Shown here one piece after another: positions 10,648-22,386 of a stretch of DNA of 64,000 bases. Both the position numbers and the translations under genes were made by a program. Location of the stretch: the NCBI RefSeq assembly GCF_029633865.1, contig NC_079230.1:31503358-31567357 (forward strand). The letters run 5' to 3'. Under the pieces are notes generated by a model. That model did not search any database. It was not told where the DNA came from and saw only the letters and a program-made list of their open reading frames with translations. Every line of letters starts with the position of its first letter. Position 1 is the first letter of the stretch. The DNA is from Lampris incognitus (taxonomy: Eukaryota > Chordata > Actinopteri > Lampriformes > Lampridae).

Positions 10648-11643
10648 ACTTGGTAAAATAATGCTTTTCTTTTTTCCTGCAGTTTCTTTACCTAGTGCCG
10701 CCATCGTGTTCACCCTCTCAGAAGGTAAATGCACTGATTTACCTAAATTCAACTATTGTAGTGTCGTATGGAGTAAGGTTGAGGAGCAGAAACCCTTCTG
10801 TTTGTCTTCAGTCGCTTTCAGTGGTTCCTGTGTCGAGCAGAACTTCTCAAACTGTCCTTTCTCCCTGCAGGTCTCTGCGGCCAGGCTGAGCACCGCGGCT
10901 TGTTCAGGTGGATCCTGCAGAACAAGACAAGAAACAGAAATCCACTGCTCACCTGCACCATTCGTTCGCTGAACCAGCACCTTTTCAATGCACTGGCACC
11001 ACGTTGTGAATATTGTTAATATAGGAAAATGAGCGGCATGGGGTGGAGGCTTCCACGTGCACTTCTATGCCGGTCATCACAGTGCTCCAGGTTTGATAGC
11101 TGCACGTAGCGTGTAGACTTTTTGATACGTGTTTTTGATATTAGATTGGTATTTTGCACTGTGAGGCTGAAGCTCTGTCTGTCACCAAAATGGATTGTGT
11201 AGGACTTGTGATGTAGTAGTAGTCGTCTCTCAACAAGTTTTGGATCGGGGCCGTCGGAAAGGAAGCGAGGACAAGTTTTGTTTTTATTTGGAAGTTCTCT
11301 GTTCGCGTCTTCACGTTCGGCTCCTGTCAGGAACCGTGGCGCTGAAGAGAGGAGAGTGTTCGTCACGGAAATGTTGTATCGGTTTCACACTTAAAGGCAG
11401 CTTGTGTAAAGATGTTTGTGCAATACAAGACATCACAATAGCAGAGACATTTCCGTTGCGTCTTCGCTTCTTGTTTTTGCGGCAAAAAAAGGGTTTATTG
11501 ACAAATCCGAGTGAAAAACATGCACTGGCCTCCTGTAAACGGGTGTATTCACGAGAAGTCACACTTTGGGGGGAAAGACATTATACACCAATGCGTATTT
11601 TGTGATTTCTGTTGTGGTTGATGTGAAGTACTTATTTCCAAAT
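10648..11643. other. no gene seen
   Basis: Two acceptor-like CTGCAG sites (about 10680 and 10868) follow pyrimidine runs, but the flanking frames match nothing I recognise. Confidence 0.4.
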
Positions 11644-11737
11644 CAGTGGTTTCCAACCTGGGGGTCCCGACCGCCACTAGGAGGCGCCAAAGCTCCATGG
11701 GTGGTCGCGAAGCCCTCCTGATTTTAACGGTCTAAGG

Positions 11738-11774
<37 letters not shown>

Positions 11775-11827
11775 ACTACTACTTTTGGCTGCTCCCGTTA
11801 GGGGTCGCCACAGCGGATCATCCGAAA

Positions 11828-11862
<35 letters not shown>

Positions 11863-11910
11863 TATATGTATATATATATATCAGCACGGATACAGGAAAA
11901 AAGTTTCAAT

Positions 11911-11968
<58 letters not shown>

Positions 11969-11971
<3 letters not shown>

Positions 11972-12120
11972 GCGAATTCGGGGGGCGGCCCGGCCGGACA
12001 GTCACAGCCGGGACGCGAACTCGGATTTCCCGCACTACGGACGACAACGTTAACCAGTCGACTGAAGGGTCCGACCCCGTTAGCCAAGGGGTACCGAGCC
12101 TTTTCATCCGTGACCGTTAC

Positions 12121-12123
<3 letters not shown>
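11969..12123 (-). repeat. 155-bp tRNA-like module, copy 1
   Basis: Identical to 12191-12345 except one base. On the minus strand it has a TGGTTAACGTTG A-box-like and a GAGTTCGCGTCCC B-box-like segment, so a tRNA-derived SINE head is likely. Confidence 0.7.
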
Positions 12124-12173
<50 letters not shown>

Positions 12174-12190
12174 ATATATATATATATATA

Positions 12191-12342
12191 GTAGCGAATT
12201 CGGGGGGCGGCCCGGCCGGACAGTCACAGCCGGGACGCGAACTCGGATTTCCCGCACTACGGGCGACAACGTTAACCAGTCGACTGAAGGGTCCGACCCC
12301 GTTAGCCAAGGGGTACCGAGCCTTTTCATCCGTGACCGTTAC

Positions 12343-12345
<3 letters not shown>
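12191..12345 (-). repeat. 155-bp tRNA-like module, copy 2
   Basis: Second copy of the 11969-12123 module, again bounded by TA tracts on both sides. One difference (ACGGACG versus ACGGGCG). Confidence 0.7.
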
Positions 12346-12425
<80 letters not shown>

Positions 12426-12725
12426 GTCCCAGCATTTATTTCTGTGAAGAAAACTAAATTTAAGGGTTATTTTAGAAGTTTCTATATTTGGAAAAACAAA
12501 AAACATATAAACTTTTACAAAAAAAAAATCTCGCGAGGATAAGGGCGCGCGCGCGCGCAGACGTGAACACCAGCAGTATTAAGCGCTAAGCTAGCTAAGT
12601 TAAGCTAGCAGCACGGCGGCTACATTAGCCGGTCTGGTATTAGAGAAGTACGGGGAAAGACAGCGGGCGGGAAGACGGTCGCGCGTCACGGGGCAGATGT
12701 TATCGAGACCGTTAGGTTGAGTTTG

Positions 12726-13150
12726 GCGTCCGGGTGGCGTAGCGGTCTATTCCGTTGCCTACCAACACGGGGATCGCCGGTTCGAATCCCCGTGTTGCCT
12801 CCGGCTTGGTCGGGCGTCCCTACAGACACCATTGGCCGTGTTTGCGGGTGGGAAGCCGGATGTGGGTGTGTGTCCTGGTCGCTGCACTAGCGCCTCCTCT
12901 GGTTGGTCGGGCGCCTGTTCAGGGGAACTGGGGGGGGGGAATAGCGTGATCCTCCCACGCGCTACGTCCCCCTGGAGAAACTCCTCACTGTCAGGTGAGA
13001 AGCAGCGGCTGGTGACTCCACATGTATGGGAGGAGGCATGTGGTAGTCTGCAGCCCTCCCCGGATCAGCAGAGGGGGTGGAGCAGCGACCGGGACGGCTC
13101 AGAAGAGTGGGGTAATTGGCCGGAGAGAGAGAAAAAAGGGAGGGGGGGGG
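12726..13150 (+). mobile_element. tRNA-derived SINE, family A, nested in the hAT-like element
   Basis: Full-length copy with intact A box (TGGCGTAGCGG) and B box (GGTTCGAATCC), and a G-rich tail near 13130-13150. Confidence 0.9.
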
Positions 13151-13555
13151 GGCAAAAAAACTGAATTTGTCATTTGTGGTGGGAAATTGGTGAATGAAAG
13201 TATGAAGTTAACAATACGTTGAATTGTGTTCCTAAAAATATTGTGTGTGATACAACATCCACAAGTAATCTGTTGAGAATTGTATGCAAACTGGTAGTTT
13301 TACACAAATGTCCTGCAGCTATTAAGTTCACTGTTTAGGTTCACTGTACATTTAATTGTTCTGTGCTGTTATTGTTTTTATGCAACGAATATAATTAAAG
13401 ATACATAAAGATATTTCTAAAGAAGTAGGCTACTTTCCCCCCTTTTTGTAATTGTATGGGGGTGGGGGTCGTCACTGTGTCTACAATGGTGAAATTGGGG
13501 TCTCTGAGAAAAAGGTTGGGAACCACTGTTCTAAACTTGTAACACCTGTCCAGTA

Positions 13556-16500
13556 TGAAACTAAAGCAGTAGACATGAGAAAGTAAGGCAGTAGACATGA
13601 GACATGAGAAAGTAAGGCAGCAGACATGAGAAAGTAAAGCAGTAGACATGAGACATGAGAAAGTACAGCAGCAGACATGAGAAAGTAAAGCAGTAGACGA
13701 GACATAAGAAAGTAAAGCAGTAGACATGAGACATGAGAAAGTAAAGCAGTAGACGAGACATAAGAAAGTAAAGCAGTAGACATGAGACATGAGAAAGTAA
13801 AGCACCAGACATGAGAAAGTAAAAAGTAAAGCAGTAGACACGAGACATGAGAAATTAAGGCAGCAGACATGAGATATGAGGAAGTAAAGCAGTAGACATG
13901 AGAAAGTAAAGCAGTAGACGAGACATGAGAAAGTAAAGCAGAAGACATGAGACATGAGAAAGTAAAGCAGCAGACATGAGAGTAGACGAGACATAAAGTA
14001 AAGCAGCAGACATGAGACATGAGAAAGTAAAGCAGCAGACATGAGAAAGTAAAGCAGCAGACATGAGAAAGTAAAGCAGAAGAGATGAGACATGAGAAAT
14101 TAAAGCAGTAGATGACACAAAGTAAATCAGCAGACATGAAACATGAGAAAGTAAAGCAGCAGATGAGACATGAGAAAGTAAAGCAGCAGACATGAGACAT
14201 GAGAAAGTAAAGCAGCAGACATGAGACATGAGAAAGTAAAGCAGCAGACATGAGACATGAGAAAGTACAGCAGCAGACATGAGAAAGTAAAGCAGTAGAC
14301 GAGACATAAGAAAGTAAAGCAGTAGACATGAGACATGAGAAAGTAAAGCAGTAGACGAGACATAAGAAAGTAAAGCAGTAGACATGAGACATGAGAAAGT
14401 AAAGCACCAGACATGAGAAAGTAAAAAGTAAAGCAGTAGACACGAGACATGAGAAATTAAGGCAGCAGACATGAGATATGAGGAAGTAAAGCAGTAGACA
14501 TGAGAAAGTAAAGCAGTAGACGAGACATGAGAAAGTAAAGCAGAAGACATGAGACATGAGAAAGTAAAGCAGCAGACATGAGAGTAGACGAGACATAAAG
14601 TAAAGCAGCAGACATGAGACATGAGAAAGTAAAGCAGCAGACATGAGAAAGTAAAGCAGCAGACATGAGAAAGTAAAGCAGAAGAGATGAGACATGAGAA
14701 ATTAAAGCAGTAGATGACACAAAGTAAATCAGCAGACATGAAACATGAGAAAGTAAAGCAGCAGATGAGACATGAGAAAGTAAAGCAGCAGACATGAGAC
14801 ATGAGAAAGTAAAGCAGCAGACATGAGACATGAGAAAGTAAAGCAGCAGACATGAGACATTAGGAAGTAAAGCAGCAGACATGAGACATGAGAAAGTAGA
14901 GCAGCAGACATGAGACATGAGAAAGTAGAGCAGCAGACATGAGACATGAGAAAGTAAAGCAGCAGACATGAGACATGAGAAAGTAAAGCAGCAGACATGA
15001 GACATGAGAAAGTAAAGCAGCAGACATGAGACATGAGAAAGTAGAGCAGCAGACATGAGACATTAGGAAGTAAAGCAGCAGACATGAGACATGAGAAAGT
15101 AAAGCAGCAGACATGAGACATGAGAAAGTAGAGCAGCAGACATGAGACATGAGAAAGTAGAGCAGCAGACATGAGACATGAGAAAGTAGAGCAGCAGACA
15201 TGAGACATGAGAAAGTAAAGCAGCAGACATGAGACATGAGAAAGTAAAGCAGCAGACATGAGACATGAGAAAGTAAAGCAGCAGACATGAGACATTAGGA
15301 AGTAAAGCAGCAGACATGAGACATGAGAAAGTAAAGCAGCAGACATGAGACATGAGAAAGTAAAGCAGCAGACATGAGACATGAGAAAGTAAAGCAGCAG
15401 ACATGAGACATGAGAAAGTAAAGCAGCAGACATGAGACATGAGAAAGTAAAGCAGCAGACATGAGACATGAGAAAGTAAAGCAGCAGACATGAGACATGA
15501 GAAAGTAAAGCAGCAGACATGAGACATGAGAAAGTAGAGCAGCAGACATGAGACATTAGGAAGTAAAGCAGCAGACATGAGACATGAGAAAGTAAAGCAG
15601 CAGACATGAGACATGAGAAAGTAGAGCAGCAGACATGAGACATGAGAAAGTAGAGCAGCAGACATGAGACATGAGAAAGTAAAGCAGCAGACATGAGACA
15701 TGAGAAAGTAAAGCAGCAGACATGAGACATGAGAAAGTAAAGCAGCAGACATGAGACATTAGGAAGTAAAGCAGCAGACATGAGACATGAGAAAGTAAAG
15801 CAGCAGACATGAGACATGAGAAAGTAAAGCAGCAGACATGAGACATGAGAAAGTAAAGCAGCAGACATGAGACATGAGAAAGTAAAGCAGCAGACATGAG
15901 ACATGAGAAAGTAGAGCAGCAGACATGAGACATGAGAAAGTAGAGCAGCAGACATGAGACATGAGAAAGTAAAGCAGCAGACATGAGACATGAGAAAGTA
16001 GAGCAGCAGACATGAGACATGAGAAAGTAAAGCAGCAGACATGAGACATGAGAAAGTAAAGCAGCAGACATGAGACATGAGGAAGTAAAGCAGCAGACAT
16101 GAGACATGAGGAAGTAAAGCAGCAGACATGAGACATGAGAAAGTAAAGCAGCAGACATGAGACATGAGAAAGTAAAGCAGCAGACATGAGACATGAGAAA
16201 GTAAAGCAGCAGACATGAGACATGAGAAAGTAAAGCAGCAGACATGAGACATGAGAAAGTAAAGCAGCAGACATGAGACATGAGAAAGTAAAGCAGCAGA
16301 CATGAGACATGAGAAAGTAAAGCAGCAGACATGAGACATGAGAAAGTAAAGCAGCAGACATGAGACATGAGAAAGTAAAGCAGCAGACATGAGACATGAG
16401 AAAGTAGAGCAGCAGACATGAGACATGAGAAAGTAGAGCAGCAGACATGAGACATGAGAAAGTAAAGCAGCAGACATGAGACATGAGAAAGTAGAGCAGC

Positions 16501-18174
16501 AGACATGAGACATGAGAAAGTAAAGCAGCAGACATGAGACATGAGAAAGTAGAGCAGCAGACATGAGACATTAGGAAGTAAAGCAGCAGACATGAGACAT
16601 GAGGAAGTAAAGCAGCAGACATGAGACATGAGAAAGTAAAGCAGCAGACATGAGACATGAGAAAGTAGAGCAGCAGACATGAGACATTAGGAAGTAAAGC
16701 AGCAGACATGAGACATGAGAAAGTAAAGCAGCAGACATGAGACATGAGAAAGTAGAGCAGCAGACATGAGACATGAGAAAGTAAAGCAGCAGACATGAGA
16801 CATGAGAAAGTAGAGCAGCAGACATGAGACATGAGAAAGTAAAGCAGCAGACATGAGACATGAGAAAGTAAAGCAGCAGACATGAGACATGAGGAAGTAA
16901 AGCAGCAGACATGAGACATGAGGAAGTAAAGCAGCAGACATGAGACATGAGAAAGTAAAGCAGCAGACATGAGACATGAGAAAGTAAAGCAGCAGACATG
17001 AGACATTAGGAAGTAAAGCAGCAGACATGAGACATGAGAAAGTAAAGCAGCAGACATGAGACATTAGGAAGTAAAGCAGCAGACATGAGACATGAGACAT
17101 GAGAAAGTAGAGCAGCAGACATGAGACATGAGAAAGTAAAGCAGCAGACATGAGACATGAGGAAGTAAAGCAGCAGACATGAGACATGAGAAAGTAAAGC
17201 AGCAGACATGAGACATGAGAAAGTAAAGCAGCAGACATGAGACATGAGAAAGTAAAGCAGCAGACATGAGACATGAGAAAGTAAAGCAGCAGACATGAGA
17301 CATGAGAAAGTAAAGCAGCAGACATGAGACATGAGAAAGTAAAGCAGCAGACATGAGACATGAGAAAGTAGAGCAGCAGACATGAGACATGAGAAAGTAG
17401 AGCAGCAGACATGAGACATGAGAAAGTAAAGCAGCAGACATGAGACATGAGAAAGTAGAGCAGCAGACATGAGACATGAGAAAGTAAAGCAGCAGACATG
17501 AGACATGAGAAAGTAGAGCAGCAGACATGAGACATTAGGAAGTAAAGCAGCAGACATGAGACATGAGGAAGTAAAGCAGCAGACATGAGACATGAGAAAG
17601 TAAAGCAGCAGACATGAGACATGAGAAAGTAGAGCAGCAGACATGAGACATTAGGAAGTAAAGCAGCAGACATGAGACATGAGAAAGTAAAGCAGCAGAC
17701 ATGAGACATGAGAAAGTAGAGCAGCAGACATGAGACATGAGAAAGTAAAGCAGCAGACATGAGACATGAGAAAGTAGAGCAGCAGACATGAGACATGAGA
17801 AAGTAAAGCAGCAGACATGAGACATGAGAAAGTAAAGCAGCAGACATGAGACATGAGGAAGTAAAGCAGCAGACATGAGACATGAGGAAGTAAAGCAGCA
17901 GACATGAGACATGAGAAAGTAAAGCAGCAGACATGAGACATGAGAAAGTAAAGCAGCAGACATGAGACATTAGGAAGTAAAGCAGCAGACATGAGACATG
18001 AGAAAGTAAAGCAGCAGACATGAGACATTAGGAAGTAAAGCAGCAGACATGAGACATGAGACATGAGAAAGTAGAGCAGCAGACATGAGACATGAGAAAG
18101 TAAAGCAGCAGACATGAGACATGAGGAAGTAAAGCAGCAGACATGAGACATGAGAAAGTAAAGCAGCAGACATG
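13556..18174. repeat. 4.6-kb minisatellite, 29-bp unit, about 159 copies
   Basis: The unit is CAGCAGACATGAGACATG plus AGAAAGTAAAG. The minus strand lacks stops in all three frames because no phase of the unit contains one. Since 29 is not a multiple of 3, each frame reads the same 29-residue cycle (MSAALLSHVSCLLLYF...). Degenerate units occupy the low-coordinate end (13556-14750). The block at 13661-14175 recurs at 14263-14777 (602-bp offset), and 16571-16999 recurs at 17535-17963 (964-bp offset). Not a protein-coding gene. Confidence 0.97.
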
Positions 18175-18329
18175 TCTTGCTCACACCTTGCCGTCTTCAC
18201 CAGCTCTGTGTTTCTGAGCAAATGACAAAGGGAGTGTGTGTAACAGACAGATGCTGCTAACTGACCAGAAAGGTGTTTCCTGCCTCCACAATGTGCTGCG
18301 GGCCTGACGATGTGTCTGAGGCACCACAG

Positions 18330-18664
18330 CCTCCAGCAGAACCGTGTTGTGGTCTGCCTCCAGTAGAACCGTGTTGTGGTCTGCCTCCAGTAGAACCGTG
18401 TTGTGGTCTGCCTCCAGTAGAACTGTGTTGTGGTGTATGTCCAGCAGAACCGTGTTGTGGTCTGCCTCCAGCAGAACCGTGTTGTGGTCTGCCTCCAGTA
18501 GAACCGTGTTGTGGTCTGCCTCCAGTAGAACCGTGTTGTGGTCTGCCTCCAGTAGAACCGTGTTGTGGTCTGCCTCCAGTAGAACCGTGTTGTGGTCTGC
18601 CTCCAGCAGAACCGTGTTGTGGTCTGCGTCCAGTAGAACCGTGTTGTGGTCTGCCTCCAGCAGA
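18330..18664. repeat. minisatellite, 27-bp unit
   Basis: About 12 copies of CCAGTAGAACCGTGTTGTGG plus TCTGCCT. As 27 is a multiple of 3, the + strand reads PVEPCCGLP repeatedly within a frame at 18273-18857. No splice context, signal peptide or homologue supports a gene. Confidence 0.93.
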
Positions 18665-18671
18665 ACCGTGT

Positions 18672-18737
18672 TATCCAAAGGAGTTGAATCAAGTGCAAGT
18701 GGACTTGCAGTTGCACTTGATTCAGCTCCTTTGGATA
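18672..18737. repeat. 27-bp inverted repeat (hairpin) of a small dispersed repeat
   Basis: Arms 18672-18698 and 18711-18737 are reverse complements with one mismatch around a 12-nt loop. TGAATGAGAACATCCACAGAC follows at about 18751. Related sequence recurs at 61370-61484 and near 62983. Confidence 0.85.
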
Positions 18738-19342
18738 CCCACGAGCTGGCTGAATGAGAACATCCACAGACATGGAACAGTATTGTGGTGTGGTGTGGTG
18801 AAGGACGGATCAGGCTGTTCAGTCCTGACAAATACACTCCAACACCCAGTGTGTTGAGGCGTATTTGCTGGGTGTGGCTAGAAACTCACTGCCATTTCAT
18901 GTACGGTGGGATTTGATACCGTGAGGAATGATGTGCAGAACGCAGGCCGATGGCCCGGTTAGCGGACCGCGGACACTGTGTGGTGTCAGTGGACATGGTG
19001 AACACGTCCGGCTGACGGGCTCTGAAGAGATGAAGGCCTGACAACAACGTGGAACTGTCAGATTGAGTTGTGTTGTGTTTAATGTCACACACTGTACTTC
19101 CCACGAGGCTGGACGGAAACATGTGGTCAGGGTTACTTCCCCTGCTCCCTTCACCACCTGATTTCCTCAGTCCTTCCTGGGTTTTGCAACTCACGGGATC
19201 GCTTCTGGTAGTTTATATGGTTGGACTTTTTATTCCACGGTGCATTTGAGAAGTGGTCAAAATGCATTTAAGCACCAAGTGACTGACTCGAACCCGGGGT
19301 CAGTCCAGATCCATGTGTACATGCCTATGCAAGCGGGCTGTG

Positions 19343-21030
19343 GTGCTGCAGTTTGTCAGGAGGTGCTGCAGTTTGTCAGGAGGAGCAGCGGTTTGTCAGG
19401 AGGAGCAGCAGTTTGTCAGGAGGTGCTGCAGTTTGTCAGGAGGTGCAGCGGTTTGTCAGGAGGTGCTGCGGTTTGTCAGGAGGAGCAGCGGTTTGTCAGG
19501 AGGAGCAGCAGTTTGTCAGGAGGAGCAGCGGTTTGTCAGGAGGTGCTCCAGTTTGTCAGGAGGTGCTGCAGTTTGTCAGGAGGTGCAGCAGTTTGTCAGG
19601 AGGAGCAGCGGTTTGTCAGGAGGTGCTGCGGTTTGTCAGGAGGTGCAGCGGTTTGTCAGGAGGTGCAGCAGTTTGTCAGGAGGAGCAGCGGTTTGTCAGG
19701 AGGTGCAGCAGTTTGTCAGGAAGTGCTGCAGTTTGTCAGGAGGAGCAGCGGTTTGTCAGGAGGTGCAGCAGTTTGTCAGGAGGTGCAGCAGTTTGTCAGG
19801 AGGTGCTGCAGTTTGTCAGGAGGTGCAGCGGTTTGTCAGGAGGAGCAGCGGTTTGTCAGGAGGTGCAGCGGTTTGTCAGGAGGAGCAGCGGTTTGTCAGG
19901 AGGAGCAGCGGTTTGTCAGGAGGTGCTGCAGTTTGTCAGGAGGTGCAGCGGTTTGTCAGGAGGTGCAGCGGTTTGTCAGGAGGTGCAGCAGTTTGTCAGG
20001 AGGAGCAGCAGTTTGTCAGGAGGTGCAGCGGTTTGTCAGGAGGTGCTGCAGTTTGTCAGGAGGTGCAGCAGTTTGTCAGGAGGTGCTGCAGTTTGTCAGG
20101 AGGAGCAGCAGTTTGTCAGGAGGTGCTGCAGTTTGTCAGGAGGTGCTGCAGTTTGTCAGGAGGAGCAGCAGTTTGTCAGGAGGAGCAGCAGTTTGTCAGG
20201 AGGTGCAGCGGTTTGTCAGGAGGAGCAGCGGTTTGTCAGGAGGTGCTGCAGTTTGTCAGGAGGAGCAGCAGTTTGTCAGGAGGAGCAGCGGTTTGTCAGG
20301 AGGAGCAGCAGTTTGTCAGGAGGTGCTGCAGTTTGTCAGGAGGTGCAGCGGTTTGTCAGGAGGTGCTGCGGTTTGTCAGGAGGAGCAGCGGTTTGTCAGG
20401 AGGTGCTGCAGTTTGTCAGGAGGAGCAGCGGTTTGTCAGGAGGTGCTCCAGTTTGTCAGGAGGTGCTGCAGTTTGTCAGGAGGTGCAGCGGTTTGTCAGG
20501 AGGAGCAGCGGTTTGTCAGGAGGTGCAGCAGTTTGTCAGGAAGTGCTGCAGTTTGTCAGGAGGAGCAGCGGTTTGTCAGGAGGTGCAGCGGTTTGTCAGG
20601 AGGTGCTGCAGTTTGTCAGGAGGAGCAGCGGTTTGTCAGGAGGAGCAGCGGTTTGTCAGGAGGTGCTGCAGTTTGTCAGGAGGAGCAGCGGTTTGTCAGG
20701 AGGTGCAGCAGTTTGTCAGGAGGTGCAGCGGTTTGTCAGGAGGTGCTGCAGTTTGTCAGGAGGAGCAGCGGTTTGTCAGGAGGTGCAGCGGTTTGTCAGG
20801 AGGTGCTGCAGTTTGTCAGGAGGTGCTGCAGTTTGTCAGGAGGAGCAGCAGTTTGTCAGGAGGAGCAGCAGTTTGTCAGGAGGTGCAGCAGTTTGTCAGG
20901 AGGAGCAGCGGTTTGTCAGGAGGTGCAGCAGTTTGTCAGGAAGTGCTGCAGTTTGTCAGGAGGTGCAGCGGTTTGTCAGGAGGTGCAGCGGTTTGTCAGG
21001 AGGTGCTGCAGTTTGTCAGGAGGAGCAGCA
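19343..21030. repeat. 1.7-kb minisatellite, 20-bp unit, about 84 copies
   Basis: The unit is GTTTGTCAGGAGGTGCTGCA, with a few variable positions that define five common variants (tail TGCTGCA, AGCAGCG, TGCAGCA, AGCAGCA, TGCAGCG). Length is strictly 20 bp throughout. All three + frames are open because no unit phase has a stop. Rare variants (GCTCCA at about 19547 and 20447; AAGTGC at about 19721, 20541 and 20941) show internal block duplication. Confidence 0.97.
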
Positions 21031-21319
21031 GTGTCGCTGCGGTGTGACCGCGTACAGATGCTCTCCCCAGGCACTACTCACATCATGTATCCCAGCAGTC
21101 ACCTCCATGACGACATCACCTACAAACATCTTAACGTGGCTACCTCCTCTCATGTCCTCCTCTCATGTCCTGTAAAGATCACGGCTTCATTTTAATGATA
21201 ATTAATAATTAATAAAGGTCACAAAAAACTGTCCTTTGCCCTTCTCTAGAGTCCTTTGCACTTTGAGAAAACAACACGATGCATGTCCGCACAGGATACA
21301 AACTGAAGTTACATAGAAG

Positions 21320-21734
21320 GGGCGTCCGGGTGGCGTGGCGTCTATTCTGTTGCCTAGCCACAAGGGGATCGCCGGTTCGAATCCCTGTGTCACCTCCGGC
21401 TTGGTCCGGCGTCCCTACAGACACAATTGGCCGTGTCTGTGGGTGGGAGGCTGGATGTGGGTATGTGTCCTGGTCACTGCACTAGCGCCTCCTCTGGTCG
21501 GTCGGGATGCCTGTTCGGGGGGGGGGGACAGCGTGATCCTCCCACGCGCTACGTCCCCCTGGAGAAACTCCTCACTGTCAGGTGAGAAGAAGTGGCTGGT
21601 GACTCCACATGCATGGGAGGAGGCATGTGGTAGTCTGCAGCCCTCCCCGGATCAGCAGAGGGGGTGGAGCAGAGACCGGGACGGCCTGGAAGAGTGGGGT
21701 AATTGGCCAGGTACGATTGGGGAGAAAAAGGGGT
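21320..21734 (+). mobile_element. tRNA-derived SINE, family A
   Basis: Full-length copy from GGCGTCCGGGTGGCG to GGGGAGAAAAAGGGG, B box GGTTCGAATCC intact. Confidence 0.9.
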
Positions 21735-22201
21735 AAGTTATGAGGCAGGCTGTGTTGTTTAAACAGAAATAGTGACATGACACCGGTGTGAGGGAACGAA
21801 GACATCCCCAGCAGTTCTCCTTTAATCGTACGCTGAAGTTACAGTCTTCCAAATGTACAGTTTATAACATTTACAACAAATATTAAGTTTATAGTACTGT
21901 ACGCAGTCACGGTGGATAAATAAACATTCACATCAGGAAACAAAACCAGAAGGTGTGCCCAGACCCGTAGAAACACCGTAGCATGTTAAATAGGGTGTTG
22001 GTTTGGGATCTAACATGCGGACATGTGCCTTTTATCCAAAAGAACAAATAAAATAAAATCTCCTTGAGTAGCTGCCCATCATCACACCCGGGCGACTCAG
22101 TGGAGCCCTCTCATGGCGCGGTGCCAGCTGTCACAGCGCCGCTCTAGTCACCATCAAACCCGGCCTTTAACTCACTGCCAGCCCTAATTAGTAGTATATC
22201 A

Positions 22202-22204
<3 letters not shown>

Positions 22205-22284
<80 letters not shown>
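22205..22284. repeat. (CA)n microsatellite
   Basis: About 40 CA dinucleotides with one GA interruption. Confidence 0.97.
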
Positions 22285-22285
<1 letters not shown>

Positions 22286-22386
22286 CTTTGTAGCACGTGT
22301 TCACTTTCTATGTTGATGATGTGACTCTTCTTCAGCGAGAGGAAGGGGAGGCCTTGTGGGAGCACCTAACCAGGTGATTTTGAAGG

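Larger units (their letters stand above)
11739..12422. repeat. (TA)n tracts separating repeated modules
   Basis: Long TA runs at about 11742-11772, 11829-11852, 11917-11968, 12124-12190 and 12346-12422. They produce the meaningless Ile-Tyr reading frames here. Confidence 0.95.
11644..13528. mobile_element. hAT-like non-autonomous composite element
   Basis: The left terminus CAGTGGTTTCCAACCT and the reverse complement of the right terminus CAGTGGTTCCCAACCT match at 15 of 16 bases. Flanks TTCCAAAT (11636-11643) and TTCTAAAC (13529-13536) are a 6/8 imperfect 8-bp target-site duplication, the hAT length. The interior has no transposase. It holds (TA)n tracts, two tandem 155-bp modules and a family-A SINE. 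Confidence 0.8.

Noticed and set aside
10680..10972. Exon-like segments downstream of tspan5 with acceptor-like CTGCAG sites
   Set aside because: No recognisable protein, and tspan5 is already complete at 7040.
11785..12447. Ile-Tyr-rich reading frames on both strands
   Set aside because: (TA)n microsatellite.
12726..12800. Candidate tRNA gene with perfect A and B boxes
   Set aside because: It is the head of a SINE repeated at many sites here, and no tRNA cloverleaf with a proper anticodon stem was apparent.
14729..16564. A 611-codon minus-strand frame that looks like a Cys/Leu-rich membrane protein
   Set aside because: It is the 29-bp satellite read in one frame; the other two minus frames give the same repeating peptide. 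No splice, start or homology support.
13556..18174. Regular spacing suggesting a CRISPR array
   Set aside because: Units are contiguous with no unique spacers, the genome is a vertebrate, and there are no cas genes.
19240..21195. Three overlapping 560-650 codon plus-strand frames (GGAAVCQE repeats)
   Set aside because: Product of a 20-bp repeat that lacks stops in any phase.
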